Positions 51,709 to 61,337 of a stretch of 64,000 bases of DNA are shown here, in pieces (within the stretch, counting starts at the first letter, position 1; the number at the start of each line of letters is the position of its first letter). The stretch spans positions 1 to 64,000 of the forward strand of contig LADR01000008.1 of assembly GCA_000961655.1 (NCBI GenBank), written 5' to 3'. The notes beneath the pieces were generated by a model. That model was not told the origin of the DNA and made no database searches. It saw only the letters and a program-made list of their open reading frames with translations. The stretch is from Desulfatitalea sp. BRH_c12. GTDB lineage: Bacteria > Desulfobacterota > Desulfobacteria > Desulfobacterales > Desulfosarcinaceae. The translations under genes and the position numbers were made by a program.

Positions 51709-53202
51709 ATGCCTGAAGTGAGTATTGAGTTGGTTTACCTTCTGATTTGCGGCGGGCTGGGAATGCTGGCCGGCGGCGTATTGGTGGGATGGTTGGTCCG
51801 CATCCGTTGCAACCATGAACACGAGCACGATCTGGCTGCCGCGCGTGCCGAAAGAATGGTGTTGGATGAGAGGGCGCTGGGGCATCAGGAAACGATTGCA
51901 CAGTTGCGTACCCATGCAAGCCAACTGGGTGACGACGTGCGCCGTCAGCAGTTGCGTTGCGAACAGCTGCAGGCAGCCAATGCGGCATTGGAATCACAGG
52001 TTCTGCGCATTCCGGTCATCGAGCGTGAAAAAGTCTGCAAAGAAGAACAGTTGGCCACGCTGCAGCAGCAGGTGTCACAGCAACACACGCAGGTGGCCCA
52101 ACTGCGCACCGTTTTAGCCCAGGAGCAAAAGCAGGCTGCCGAAAAGATTGCGCTGCTGAATACCGCCGGAGAGCAGCTCAAGGAGGCCTTCCAGAATCTG
52201 GCCAATCGCATCTTTGAGGAAAAAAGCAGTAAATTCATCGATCAGAACCGCGTTGCCGTCGATCATCTCATCGGCCCGCTGCGCGAGCAGATCGGCGACT
52301 TCAAGCGGCGTGTCGAAGATGTCTATGACAAGGAAACCCGCGACCGAACTGCGTTGCATGCCGAGATCACTCATCTCAAGGATCTTAACCAACGCATCAG
52401 CAAGGAAGCTTTGAACCTGACGCGGGCCCTAAAAGGTGACAGCAAGGCGCGCGGCAACTGGGGTGAAGTGATCCTGGCGCGGGTGCTGGAGGCATCCGGA
52501 TTGCAAAAGGGCAGGGAATACGATTGCCAGGTCAGCCTGCGCGATGCGGAAGGCAACCGCTATTTGCCCGATGCGGTCGTCCGTTTGCCCGAAGGCAGGG
52601 ATGTGATCATCGATGCCAAACTCTCTTTGAAGGCATATGAAGCGTTCTACAATTCAGAAGAGCCTTTGGAGAAGAAAAAGCATTTGGCAATGCATATCGA
52701 AGCCATGCACACGCATATTCGTTCCATGGCAGCCAAAAGTTACGAGGCGCTGGAAGGTGTGTGCACGCTCGATTTCATTCTTATCTTCGTGCCCATCGAA
52801 GCGGCTTTTCTGGTGGCAGTCGAAACGGACGGGGCACTATTCTCCGAAGCCTTTGAAAAAAATATCATCGTGGTCAGCCCCTCGACCCTGCTGGTCACCT
52901 TGCGCACCATTCAGAACATCTGGCGGCGTGAATACCAGAACCGCAATGCCGTGGAGATCGCCAAAAAGGCAGGCGCTTTGTACGACAAATTCGTCGGTTT
53001 TGTAGCGTCTCTCGACGAGGTGGGCCAGCAGTTGGATCGCGCGCGGACCGCTTACAAACTCGCGCACGATCGCCTGACCGGCGGCCGCGGTAACCTGGTG
53101 CGGCGCGCGCAGGAGCTCAAAGAACTGGGCGTCAAGGCGGGCAGGGAGTTGCCCCGCGAGATACTGGACATGGCCGCGGATGAAAGCGCTTCGGTCGGAT
53201 GA
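51709..53202 (+). CDS. rmuC: DNA recombination protein RmuC
   Basis: 497 residues from the ATG at 51709 (GGGGA upstream); the frame reaches back to 51625 but lacks family sequence there. One N-terminal membrane helix (LVYLLICGGLGMLAGGVLVGW) is followed by a coiled coil of about 160 residues, and then the RmuC nuclease-like domain (KGDSKARGNWGEVILARVLE, with DVIIDAKLSLKAYEAF). The family limits inversion of short DNA repeats in Escherichia coli. It is inner-membrane anchored. Stand-alone gene. Confidence 0.92.
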   Translation: MPEVSIELVYLLICGGLGMLAGGVLVGWLVRIRCNHEHEHDLAAARAERMVLDERALGHQETIAQLRTHASQLGDDVRRQQLRCEQLQAANAALESQVLRIPVIEREKVCKEEQLATLQQQVSQQHTQVAQLRTVLAQEQKQAAEKIALLNTAGEQLKEAFQNLANRIFEEKSSKFIDQNRVAVDHLIGPLREQIGDFKRRVEDVYDKETRDRTALHAEITHLKDLNQRISKEALNLTRALKGDSKARGNWGEVILARVLEASGLQKGREYDCQVSLRDAEGNRYLPDAVVRLPEGRDVIIDAKLSLKAYEAFYNSEEPLEKKKHLAMHIEAMHTHIRSMAAKSYEALEGVCTLDFILIFVPIEAAFLVAVETDGALFSEAFEKNIIVVSPSTLLVTLRTIQNIWRREYQNRNAVEIAKKAGALYDKFVGFVASLDEVGQQLDRARTAYKLAHDRLTGGRGNLVRRAQELKELGVKAGRELPREILDMAADESASVG

Positions 53203-53277
53203 TAATACTTCCTCGATAGTGCCTATCCTAATCCGTTGCGCTTGATTAAGCGTCAATGAAGCGGTTTTCCTGATCAA

Positions 53278-54255
53278 TTATCCGGCAGGATCGTCCTCTT
53301 CCAATGCCTCCGCAGCGGCCTCCCGGACGGATTCGGCATAGGGACCGTTTGCCACGCTTTTTAGAAAAGCGGCGGTCGCATCGGATCTGATCTGCCCAAG
53401 CACATGCACCACATCGCCCTGAACAGGTTCTGCAAGCCGGGCGAAGCGTTCTGACAACGGTTTTAAAAGGCGCGCGGCCAGGGTGGGAGATTGATCGGTC
53501 AGATACTCCGCCGTCACCATGGCCCCCAGGCGAACGGACCAACGTTCATCGGCAATGAGGTCGATCAGCGCCGGAAACAGTTCGTTGCGCGCGATCATCA
53601 GGTCGGCGGCGCGGGGCGCTTCGCCGGTTTCCAACAATTGGCGCAGGCTCGCCACCGACAGTTTGGCCGGATCACGTTGGATGCATTGACGAATGACCTC
53701 CTGTATATCGATCTGTCCGTTCCAGCGCAGATCATCATCCAGAATCAGTGTGGGCACCGAACGGATGGCGTGCGCTTTGGCCTGCGATTCGAAAAGAATG
53801 CCGTCCACGACGGAAATGCGCAGGCGCTCGGCGGCATTGCCCAGTGCCGTGAGTTGCCGGACGGCGCCTGGACAGTGCGGGCACTGCATGGCAATATACA
53901 GCGTCAGATCAGCCGGCAGATCAATGGCGCTCGCCTCCTGGCGCAGCGTCGCGGGAAACACGTCGCGGTCTGCGGCGGAGGATTGCAACATTTCCAGGAA
54001 AGGCAGCAGTTCCTTTTCTTCTGGGACCGCCTGATAGGCGATGTTGCCATAACGACCGATCAGCATGGCCGGTTTGCGAAAGGCTGTTTCGGGTGCGTTG
54101 CGGACGATGGCCCCGGGGACCAGTTCCTTGAAACGGTCGCAGAAAGCGGCAATCTGTTGATCGGCGGCACCGTCGCCGCGGGACAGTCCAATGGGATGGG
54201 GCGACGGGTTTCGAGCTGCCCATTGGCGAATGGTTTGTTCCTCTTGCGGGGTCAT
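53278..54255 (-). CDS. Thioredoxin-fold protein with CPHC motif and HEAT-like C-terminal part
   Basis: 325 residues from the ATG at 54255 (AGGTG upstream). The middle part has a redox-active thioredoxin-like fold: LTLYIAMQCPHCPGAVRQL with CPHC, and SVPTLILDDDLRWNGQ with the cis-proline. This layout resembles the tandem-thioredoxin domain of AhpF-type proteins. The last 110 residues look helical and HEAT-like (RLGAMVTAEYLTDQSP, VHVLGQIRSDATAAFLKSV). The N-terminal part (residues 1-110) also looks thioredoxin-like but without the CxxC. It probably accepts or passes disulfides in the cytoplasm. No partner reductase nearby. Confidence 0.75.
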   Translation of the reverse strand: MTPQEEQTIRQWAARNPSPHPIGLSRGDGAADQQIAAFCDRFKELVPGAIVRNAPETAFRKPAMLIGRYGNIAYQAVPEEKELLPFLEMLQSSAADRDVFPATLRQEASAIDLPADLTLYIAMQCPHCPGAVRQLTALGNAAERLRISVVDGILFESQAKAHAIRSVPTLILDDDLRWNGQIDIQEVIRQCIQRDPAKLSVASLRQLLETGEAPRAADLMIARNELFPALIDLIADERWSVRLGAMVTAEYLTDQSPTLAARLLKPLSERFARLAEPVQGDVVHVLGQIRSDATAAFLKSVANGPYAESVREAAAEALEEDDPAG

Positions 54256-54277
54256 GCTAGCACCTATTAACGTTATC

Positions 54278-54410
54278 TGGTTATGCACTTCGCTCAAGTG
54301 ATTATGGGTGAAGTGTTAAGTATAAAGTGGTTCCCACACGCCGGTGATCCGGGCGGGTGGTCCGCGCCACACGCCATTTCGCTCAAGTGAGGCCAAAGGT
54401 GTGCTCCGGG
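54278..54410. repeat. Half copy of the MITE-like element
   Basis: It contains in the same order as the 62965-63257 element the terminal segment (TGGTTATGCACTTCGCTCAA, 54279 on), the core arm GTGATCCGGGCGGGTGGTCC (54344-54363 and on) and the inner arm (GTGAGGCCAAAGGTGTGC, near 54387). The right half is missing. It lies between the thioredoxin-fold and sorbosone-dehydrogenase-like genes, in the gap 54256-54545, which has no gene. Confidence 0.65.
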
Positions 54411-54545
54411 TTCAATTTTTGACATTGATGCCGACGATTATTATGCTCCCTTAAATTAATCGCATCGTCAAGATGGATATCCGCATTAACCGATCCTAAC
54501 CGTACCGCTGATTACTTTACCATTCAAAATGCATAAGGAGAAACG

Positions 54546-55682
54546 ATGCTTTGGTTACGGGTTTTTTATCTGCCGTTCATGGCCATCCTCCTTTTTTCGA
54601 TCTGTGGCCCGCATGCGGCGAGCGCCGGCTTAAAAGAAAAGCTGATGTTGATGGCCATCCAACTGCCGCCCGGGTTCACTATCGACCTGTACAGTGGCGA
54701 TGTTCCCGGCGCCCGTTCGATGGCGGTGAGTCCGTCGGGCGTTCTTTTCGTCGGCTCACGACAGGTGGGACGGGTGTATGCTGTGGTGGACCGGGACGGC
54801 GACCAGCGCGCGGATCAAGTCTACACCATTGCCGAAGGCTTGAACGCGCCCAATGGCGTGGCGCTGTGGGAGGGGGACTTATATGTGGCCGAAATTGGAC
54901 GTATCCTGCGTTTTCGCCAAATCGAAACCAACCTGGAAAAACCCGCGCCGCCCGAGGTGGTTTACGACCAGTATCCTGAGGATCCGCGTCACGGCGCGCG
55001 TTTCATCCGTTGGGGTCCGGACGGCAAGCTGTATGTCCCGGTGGGTGCGCCATGCAATGTATGCTTGAACGATAATCCCATTTTTGCTTCGATCACGCGC
55101 ATCGATCGCGACGGTAGCGGGTTTGAAATTTTTGCACACGGTGTGCGCAACACGGTGGGCTTCGACTGGCACCCGGAAACCGGTGATTTATGGTTTACTG
55201 ATAATGGGCGTGATTGGTTGGGCGAGGATATCCCGCCGGACGAACTGAACCGTGCCGATAGCAAGGGGCTTGATTTTGGTTTTCCGTATTGCCACGGGGG
55301 AACGATTGCCGATCCGCAGTTCGGCGGCTTTAAACCCTGCCGCCAATTTACTTCACCGGCGGCCACACTGGGGCCGCATGTGGCCGCCCTGGGTATGCGT
55401 TTTTACAAGGGGACAATGTTCCCCGAAGAGTATCAGGGGCAGATTTTCATAGCCGAGCACGGCTCCTGGAACCGCGAGGAAAAAATCGGCTATCGCCTGA
55501 TGCTGGTGAGATTGCAAGGCGACCGTGTGGTTTCCTATGAACCCTTCGCCCGGGGATGGCTGCTGAGGGGATCGGAATGGGGTCGGCCCGTGGATGTGGA
55601 ACTATTGCCCGACGGCAGCCTGCTGGTATCGGATGACCAAAACGGCGCCGTTTACCGCATCGCTTACAACCAGCCGGATTGA
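54546..55682 (+). CDS. PQQ-dependent sugar (sorbosone-type) dehydrogenase-like protein, exported
   Basis: 378 residues with a signal peptide (FYLPFMAILLFSICGPHAASA, cleavage near residue 27). It is a six-bladed beta-propeller of the glucose/sorbosone dehydrogenase family. Matching landmarks are YTIAEGLNAPNGVAL, FIRWGPDGKLYVPVGAPCN, FAHGVRNTVGFDWHPETGDL and FIAEHGSWNR. It should be periplasmic. Whether it binds PQQ is uncertain, because anaerobes of this type often lack PQQ synthesis, so it may act on another ligand. The ATG has AAGGAG upstream. It converges with the unknown TIM-barrel gene. Confidence 0.85.
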   Translation: MLWLRVFYLPFMAILLFSICGPHAASAGLKEKLMLMAIQLPPGFTIDLYSGDVPGARSMAVSPSGVLFVGSRQVGRVYAVVDRDGDQRADQVYTIAEGLNAPNGVALWEGDLYVAEIGRILRFRQIETNLEKPAPPEVVYDQYPEDPRHGARFIRWGPDGKLYVPVGAPCNVCLNDNPIFASITRIDRDGSGFEIFAHGVRNTVGFDWHPETGDLWFTDNGRDWLGEDIPPDELNRADSKGLDFGFPYCHGGTIADPQFGGFKPCRQFTSPAATLGPHVAALGMRFYKGTMFPEEYQGQIFIAEHGSWNREEKIGYRLMLVRLQGDRVVSYEPFARGWLLRGSEWGRPVDVELLPDGSLLVSDDQNGAVYRIAYNQPD

Positions 55683-55719
55683 CGGCCTATCCTTCCACAT
55701 CCACCAGGCTTGAAATGGG

Positions 55720-57534
55720 TTACCTGGCTGCGGTGTTGCACACTGCAGCATCCGGTTCGCACTTTCCTGGCAAATAAGTGCGTTCAATCTCGTCTTGAAG
55801 ATTTTTCAATTCTTCTAAAAACTTTTCCCGGTGTTCATCGATGAACTGACGGGTCAGACCACGGTAGTAGTCGATTCCGTCCAGAAGCCCTGCCTTGAAC
55901 GTTTCAAAGAAGCTCTGGGGCCGGTTGGACATGCGTTGTGAAAAGCTTCTGATCTCTCCCCGCAGATAATCCAGGTTCAAGCGGATTTCCTCGATGAACA
56001 TATGAGGACGGTCGCTGTTGACCATGATCGAAAGCCGTCCATAAATATGGTTTACCATCTCTTCGAGTGAAAAAATGCGATTGAAATTGCGGATATTCGG
56101 ACCACAGCAGACCGCGGGCGAGGCCTTGGGGTCGGTATTGTAGTTCAGGCTTACCGATCCGGCCAGGTCATGGCAGATGCATGATTTTTCGAGTATCCGT
56201 TCCTTGATCAGATCCACTTCCGCAGCCGGCAGGTTTTCTTCGCGCAGTTTCTTGAGTTTTTGTGAGATATATGCTCGCGAGGCCGTGCACAGCGGTTTGA
56301 TGAATTCAGTGTTCAATGCGATCAAACTCTTCGGGCACGGGCTGCCGGGTTTCCCGTGCTCGATGCGCTGCCGTCTTTTTTCTTCGCTGGCCGATGTGCG
56401 CAGATTCCAGAAGGGCACGCCCAGCGGGGACGCATTGCTCAAATAGATATCTTCGCGGCGCGCATTGCACAACTTTTCAATATGCATCGGATCGACGTTG
56501 GTCACCTCGGGAACGAGCATAAAAGGTGTTCCCCAGCCCGTGCCATCGATATGATAATAACGCAGAAGAAAACGATCTTCGCGGGCGGTACCGATGCCAC
56601 CCTGCGCGGTGATACGCACCTCGAGCGGATGGGCTGGAAACGGCCGGCCGAGATCGCTGAGCGTTTTGCTGTAGATCTGATACAGGCTCTGCTGCAGGGT
56701 CTGGCGGTTATTCTTGAACTGTTCCAATACTGGCCCTATCAGGTTGCACTCGGCTGCAAAAGCGTGACCACCGCAGTTCAGGCCGGACTCAATGCGGAAT
56801 TCCGATACCCAGAGCCCTCTTTTGGCCAAAAATTTGCCCTGAATCAGCGCCGAGCGGTAATCGCTGACTTTCACGATGATTCTTTTTTTGAAGCGCCCTT
56901 GCGCATCCGGAAAAAAACCATCGAACCGCGCCGCATAGGTGTAGAGTCGCTGGTTGATACCGGCCGAAAAGACAATGGCCGATTGCGTGGTGCTCAGCGC
57001 AAAACCGCGTAAGGCCGCCATGGCGTCTGCATATTCGGCAGGCAGCTTTTCGCCGTTTGCATAATGATCTACATCCAGCTTGGTCATGATGTTGACATCG
57101 ATCCTGCCGGCAACGACTTTCTGGCGGAGTTCCTCCTGAAGCAGCGCCTTTTCTTCAGCACCAGGGGTGGCGAGCATCCGCAGATAGGTATCTTTGAGCG
57201 CGGAAGGGGGCAGCAGTTCGTAATAGCGGGTGATTTCGCTGCCGGGTTCAAAAGGCGCCGCCTTCAAAAGTGCGAGTTGTTTTTTGACCAGTCGGTCCAC
57301 CATGTCCAGGTAAGCTGTAATGCGGCGGGCGCGCGCGTCCGGGTCAGCGGCCGTGATCGGTTCGTACGGTTCCCGGAATTGCGCGCAGTGATACTGGCGT
57401 ATTTGTTCGATGAGTTCATCATCGACCAGCGAGATGACCGAGGAGATCCCGAAGCGGGCGATACGCAATGGCGTGTCGACGGTAAAGCCGGTACCCATTA
57501 CAGGAATGTGGAATGAGTGAGGTTGTGTATGCAT
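55720..57534 (-). CDS. Large NPD-like (nitronate monooxygenase-like) TIM-barrel protein
   Basis: 604 residues. It is not a standard family member, but three elements point to an FMN-type TIM barrel of the nitronate monooxygenase/FabK group: a start IPVMGTGFTVDTPLRIARFG with the GISSVIS strand, a GLNCGGHAFA segment like the EGxExGGH motif, and a phosphate-binding segment (ITAQGGIGTAREDRF, then DGTGWGTPFMLVPE) that matches the AxGGI and GTxF elements. The C-terminal 200 residues, with CICHDLAG, VCCGPNIR and an amphipathic helix, have no match I know. Cys residues (CGG, CNARRED, CPKS, CICH, CCG) may bind metal. Cytosolic; substrate unknown. Confidence 0.55.
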   Translation of the reverse strand: MHTQPHSFHIPVMGTGFTVDTPLRIARFGISSVISLVDDELIEQIRQYHCAQFREPYEPITAADPDARARRITAYLDMVDRLVKKQLALLKAAPFEPGSEITRYYELLPPSALKDTYLRMLATPGAEEKALLQEELRQKVVAGRIDVNIMTKLDVDHYANGEKLPAEYADAMAALRGFALSTTQSAIVFSAGINQRLYTYAARFDGFFPDAQGRFKKRIIVKVSDYRSALIQGKFLAKRGLWVSEFRIESGLNCGGHAFAAECNLIGPVLEQFKNNRQTLQQSLYQIYSKTLSDLGRPFPAHPLEVRITAQGGIGTAREDRFLLRYYHIDGTGWGTPFMLVPEVTNVDPMHIEKLCNARREDIYLSNASPLGVPFWNLRTSASEEKRRQRIEHGKPGSPCPKSLIALNTEFIKPLCTASRAYISQKLKKLREENLPAAEVDLIKERILEKSCICHDLAGSVSLNYNTDPKASPAVCCGPNIRNFNRIFSLEEMVNHIYGRLSIMVNSDRPHMFIEEIRLNLDYLRGEIRSFSQRMSNRPQSFFETFKAGLLDGIDYYRGLTRQFIDEHREKFLEELKNLQDEIERTYLPGKCEPDAAVCNTAAR

Positions 57535-57710
57535 GATTATCCTTTTAGGCGCTGGTCGATTTCAGAAGGCCTGTGAATTTGCATTCCCTATGGGCATGGA
57601 TATCCGGTTGCATGCGGAGCGTCCAAGCTTAAGGCAAGCAATGATTCTTACCGCGTTGAACCGATATGATCAACCTATTTTACAAGCAGGTGCGGGGGTC
57701 TGATGAGGCC

Positions 57711-58343
57711 TTAGCGCGTGAACGGATTATGTTGCCGCTCGTAGCCCACTGTGGATGAGGGCGTATCACCATAGTTGTGGCCCGGCCATACGATGGTTTC
57801 ATCCGGCAATGCGTAAATTCTGTCGCAGATGGAAGTGCGCAGCAACCGGTCGCTGCCGCCGGGTAGATCGGTGCGCCCGACGGCTCCGACGAACAGCGTA
57901 TCGCCGGTGAACACGTGGCCGGGCGTGTAGATGCAAATGCCGCCGGGGGTATGGCCAGGTGTATGCAAAACGGTCAATTCGGTCGCGCCGATACGCACCG
58001 TATCGCCGTCGATCAGCATTCTTTGAGGCGCGGGTGACCCCTTGCCGCCCAGCATGCGCGCCATTGCACGTCCAGTCAATTTGTTCAAAAAGGGTGCATC
58101 CTTTTCATGGATACACAACTGTGCGCCGGTTGCCTGGATGACCTCCGCGTTGCCGGCCGAATGATCCGGATGATGATGGGTGTTGATCACATGCGAAACG
58201 GCGTAACCGGCTTTGCGGGTGGTTGCCAGAATGCGCGGCACGTCGAACGCCGGATCGATAAGTGCCGCTCTGCCGCTGGCTTCGTCGGCAATAACATAGC
58301 AGAACGTGTCCATGCGACTTAAAGGGATCTGATCAATTTTCAT
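57711..58343 (-). CDS. MBL-fold hydrolase (glyoxalase II / persulfide dioxygenase-like)
   Basis: 210 residues. It is a metallo-beta-lactamase fold: THHHPDH (two-metal motif), HTPGHTPGG, GDTLFVGAVGRTD and the C-terminal GHNYGDTPSSTVG. The last element and the length fit the short YcbL-like subgroup of glyoxalase II proteins. It acts on thioesters such as hydroxyacyl-glutathione or another thiol conjugate. Cytosolic. The gap downstream of it to 55-57 kb genes and the 326-base gap before comEC hold no gene; the latter contains CACCCACCCGGATC (near 58445), like the inverted-repeat core. Confidence 0.85.
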   Translation of the reverse strand: MKIDQIPLSRMDTFCYVIADEASGRAALIDPAFDVPRILATTRKAGYAVSHVINTHHHPDHSAGNAEVIQATGAQLCIHEKDAPFLNKLTGRAMARMLGGKGSPAPQRMLIDGDTVRIGATELTVLHTPGHTPGGICIYTPGHVFTGDTLFVGAVGRTDLPGGSDRLLRTSICDRIYALPDETIVWPGHNYGDTPSSTVGYERQHNPFTR

Positions 58344-58669
58344 AGGGAACTTCCAATAGGGACCAAATAGGAGGCACCATGCCAGAAAGCGCTTGGCAGG
58401 TCAAGCCGTCCGGCATTTTCAGCCAGGATAACCGTATGGGGAGCACCCACCCGGATCGCCCGCGCCGTGTCCGTCCCGTAATGTGCGCCCCTGCCCATCG
58501 TGGTTGTTTTCGATTGACACGCGGCAGTCGTTTTTCTACGATGCGTTCGCTTTTTCCAGTGCCAAGTCCGGTGTTCTCTCCAGGTGAGACCTTATCTATT
58601 GCCTCGGACTTGTTGGCGAATAAATGCGGTGCGCATACGCCCGCAATAATTTCTGCATACTGAAATCCG
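58344..58669. other. Intergenic region, no supported gene
   Basis: 326 bases between the divergent MBL-fold gene and comEC. A fragment matching the MITE-like core arm (CACCCACCCGGATC near 58445) is present. No convincing promoter pair or terminator. Confidence 0.4.
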
Positions 58670-61153
58670 ATGGAAACAAAAATTGTTGCGACGGCCGGCG
58701 GCCGGCCTGTTTTTCTGCGCCCGCTCGTCCCGGTGGGGCTCGCGTTGATCGCCGGCATTTTCATTGGTGCGCTCGTACCCGGATGGTTCGCCGTGGCGGC
58801 GGCACTGGCCGGTATTATGGCGATTGTGCTCGTTCATGATGTGCAGTGTGGCCGTTCCGCCCTGGGTGTGCCATTGGTGTTTTGCGCTGTTGCGGGCTAT
58901 CTTGCGATTCAGCCTTGGTTGGGCCGTGAATGGCCGTCTGACCATGTCAGCCGTTTTGTCGATCAGGGAAAATGGCATATCAGCGGCACGGTTGCGGAGG
59001 CGCCAACGGGAGACGATTTTCGACGTCAGTTCGTCCTGCGTGCCGAGCAGATGCGTCAGGCAGACAAGCGCCTGACGGTGCGTGGCAGCGTCCGGGTCAG
59101 TGTCAGGGGCCGGATCACAAATCTGGAGCGGGGTGATCGGGTGACGGTGAGCGGCCACCTGCGGGCCATCCGTGGCTTCCGCAACCCTGATGGTTTCGAT
59201 TACGAGCGGTTCATGGCTTTGCAGGGGTTGCATTCACGCCTGTATGCCCAAGCGGAAAGCGTGCGCGTCGAAAACGCGCCGGATACGCCCTGGACGATGC
59301 GTTTGGACAGGGTTCGCTGGCAATTGTCCGCAAAAATGAACAGGGTCCTGCAAACTGAACCGCCCGCTGTAGTCTATGTAATGAAAGCCTTGACCCTTGG
59401 CGAGCGCGACGGTTTGCCCGATGCCTTGCGGGATGCCTTCAGCCGCGCGGGGGTCAGCCATGTGCTGGCCATTTCTGGTTTACATATCGGGATGGTGGCG
59501 GCCGCCGCTTTCGCTTTTTTCAGCCGTGTGCTGGTATGGGTACCACCACTGGTCACTCGCGCCTGGGGGCGCCGTAGCGCCGCGGGCCTGAGCCTGCTGC
59601 CGGTCATTGGCTATGGCCTGCTGGCAGGGCTCTCCCCATCAACGCAGCGCGCTATGATCATGGTGGCCGCTTTTCTGGCCACCTACTGGATCGGCCGCGG
59701 ACACGATCTGCTCAATGCCCTGGCGGTCGCCGCATTGGCAATCCTGATCGTGACGCCGCCAGCGCTGCTGGGGGTCTCCTTTCAACTTTCATTTGCCGCC
59801 GTGTTGGCCATTGTTTTGGGGCTACAGGCCCTGCCGCGGCCGAAAAGACATACGAGCGACCCCTGGTGGCGGCGCTGGATCTGGAAGGTAGCCGTTTTCA
59901 TGGGGGTTTCCTTGTTCGCCACTCTGGGCACAGCGCCTTTGGTGATGCGCTATTTCAACCAGATCAGCTGGGTTGGTTTCGTGAGCAACCTGCTGGTCGT
60001 GCCATTGGCCGGGATGGTGATCGTTCCGGCCGGCTTGCTGGGGGTTGCGGTCGCCCCGCTGAGCGATCCGGTATGCATCCTGTGCTGGAAGATCGCGGCT
60101 TTTGGATTGCAGGCAATGCTGATGTGGGTGGAATGGATCGCCCGCTACGGATTTGCGGCGTCCACGACAGTGACGCCCAGTATATTGGAAACAGGGCTTT
60201 TTTACCTTTTGTTAGCCACCTTGTTGCTCTGGAAAAAGCGTCTTGTGCGGATAATTGGCCTGACGCTGGTGGTCAGCGCCGGCATCATCGATGCGACCTA
60301 TTGGATGCACCGGCGGTTCGGGCAGCATCAGATGACTGTTACAGCCGTCGATATTGGCCAGGGCAGCGCCAACGTCATTCAAATGCCCGGTGGGTTCACT
60401 ATGCTGGTCGATGGCGGCGGATTCAGTGATGGCACCCTCTTCGATGTGGGCCGCAGCGTGGTTGCGCCCTATTTGTGGGCCAACAAGATCAAGACGATCG
60501 ACCTGGTGGTGTTGACCCATGCCGACAGTGACCATCTCAACGGCCTGCTTTTTATTCTGCGCCATTTCAACGTGGGGCACGTCTGGAGCAACGGCGAAAC
60601 TGTCAACACGAAAGGGTATCTCAAGTGGCAGGAGGCGATCGCCGAAAAGCGCATCGACCATCCCCTCTTTGAACAATTGCCCCGGCATACGGTGGTCGAT
60701 CCCGGTGTGCACCTGACACTTCTGGGCCCGCGTGAAGATTTTTTGAAGCAAACCAAAGTGGACACATGGCGCGACCGGAACACTAATTCTTTGGTGCTGC
60801 GCATTTGTTGGGAGCAAATCTCTTTTCTCTTCACCGGCGACATTACGGCACCGGCCGAAAACGATCTTATCACGCGCCACGGCTCCGATGCCCTGCGCAG
60901 CACGATTCTTTTAGTGCCGCACCACGGCAGCCGCAGTTCCAGCGGCGCCGCCTTTATCGATGCCGTACACCCCAGCGAAAGCATTATCGCGGTCGGCTGG
61001 CAGAACCGCTTCCGTTTTCCGCATCCAACCGTCCTCGAACGCCTCGAAACATCCGGCAGCCGCATCTGGCGCACCGATCTGTGCGGCGCGGTCCGGGTCG
61101 TGACCGACGGCCACGACTACCAGGTACAGCCTTGCAGAAAAAGATGTCGGTGA
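58670..61153 (+). CDS. comEC: ComEC/Rec2-family DNA internalization protein
   Basis: 827 residues. It forms the inner-membrane channel for single-stranded DNA in natural competence. N-terminal spans and the OB-like DUF4131 region (about 30-220) are followed by the competence domain (AFSRAGVSHVLAISGLHIGM and LSPSTQRAMIMV) and a C-terminal MBL domain (TVTAVDIGQGSANVIQMPGG, LTHADSDHLNG and LLVPHHGSRSSS). Full length. comEC is often solitary in non-competent species, and no other com or pil genes are in the window. The ATG at 58670 has no strong ribosome site. Confidence 0.94.
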   Translation: METKIVATAGGRPVFLRPLVPVGLALIAGIFIGALVPGWFAVAAALAGIMAIVLVHDVQCGRSALGVPLVFCAVAGYLAIQPWLGREWPSDHVSRFVDQGKWHISGTVAEAPTGDDFRRQFVLRAEQMRQADKRLTVRGSVRVSVRGRITNLERGDRVTVSGHLRAIRGFRNPDGFDYERFMALQGLHSRLYAQAESVRVENAPDTPWTMRLDRVRWQLSAKMNRVLQTEPPAVVYVMKALTLGERDGLPDALRDAFSRAGVSHVLAISGLHIGMVAAAAFAFFSRVLVWVPPLVTRAWGRRSAAGLSLLPVIGYGLLAGLSPSTQRAMIMVAAFLATYWIGRGHDLLNALAVAALAILIVTPPALLGVSFQLSFAAVLAIVLGLQALPRPKRHTSDPWWRRWIWKVAVFMGVSLFATLGTAPLVMRYFNQISWVGFVSNLLVVPLAGMVIVPAGLLGVAVAPLSDPVCILCWKIAAFGLQAMLMWVEWIARYGFAASTTVTPSILETGLFYLLLATLLLWKKRLVRIIGLTLVVSAGIIDATYWMHRRFGQHQMTVTAVDIGQGSANVIQMPGGFTMLVDGGGFSDGTLFDVGRSVVAPYLWANKIKTIDLVVLTHADSDHLNGLLFILRHFNVGHVWSNGETVNTKGYLKWQEAIAEKRIDHPLFEQLPRHTVVDPGVHLTLLGPREDFLKQTKVDTWRDRNTNSLVLRICWEQISFLFTGDITAPAENDLITRHGSDALRSTILLVPHHGSRSSSGAAFIDAVHPSESIIAVGWQNRFRFPHPTVLERLETSGSRIWRTDLCGAVRVVTDGHDYQVQPCRKRCR

Positions 61154-61337
61154 CGGCGGACCCTTCAGCAAAGCGTATCATCCGGTATGGCGGTTCATGA
61201 AAAATGAATAGTATTTTGTTGCTCTTGCAATGCACCAATTGCTTGACTTGCATTGCCGCTTACCACTAAACATCGGTACTGGATAAGAAGTCTGGCTCGC
61301 GGATGGCGCTTAAGCGTACACAGAGGAGGAAAGAAGT

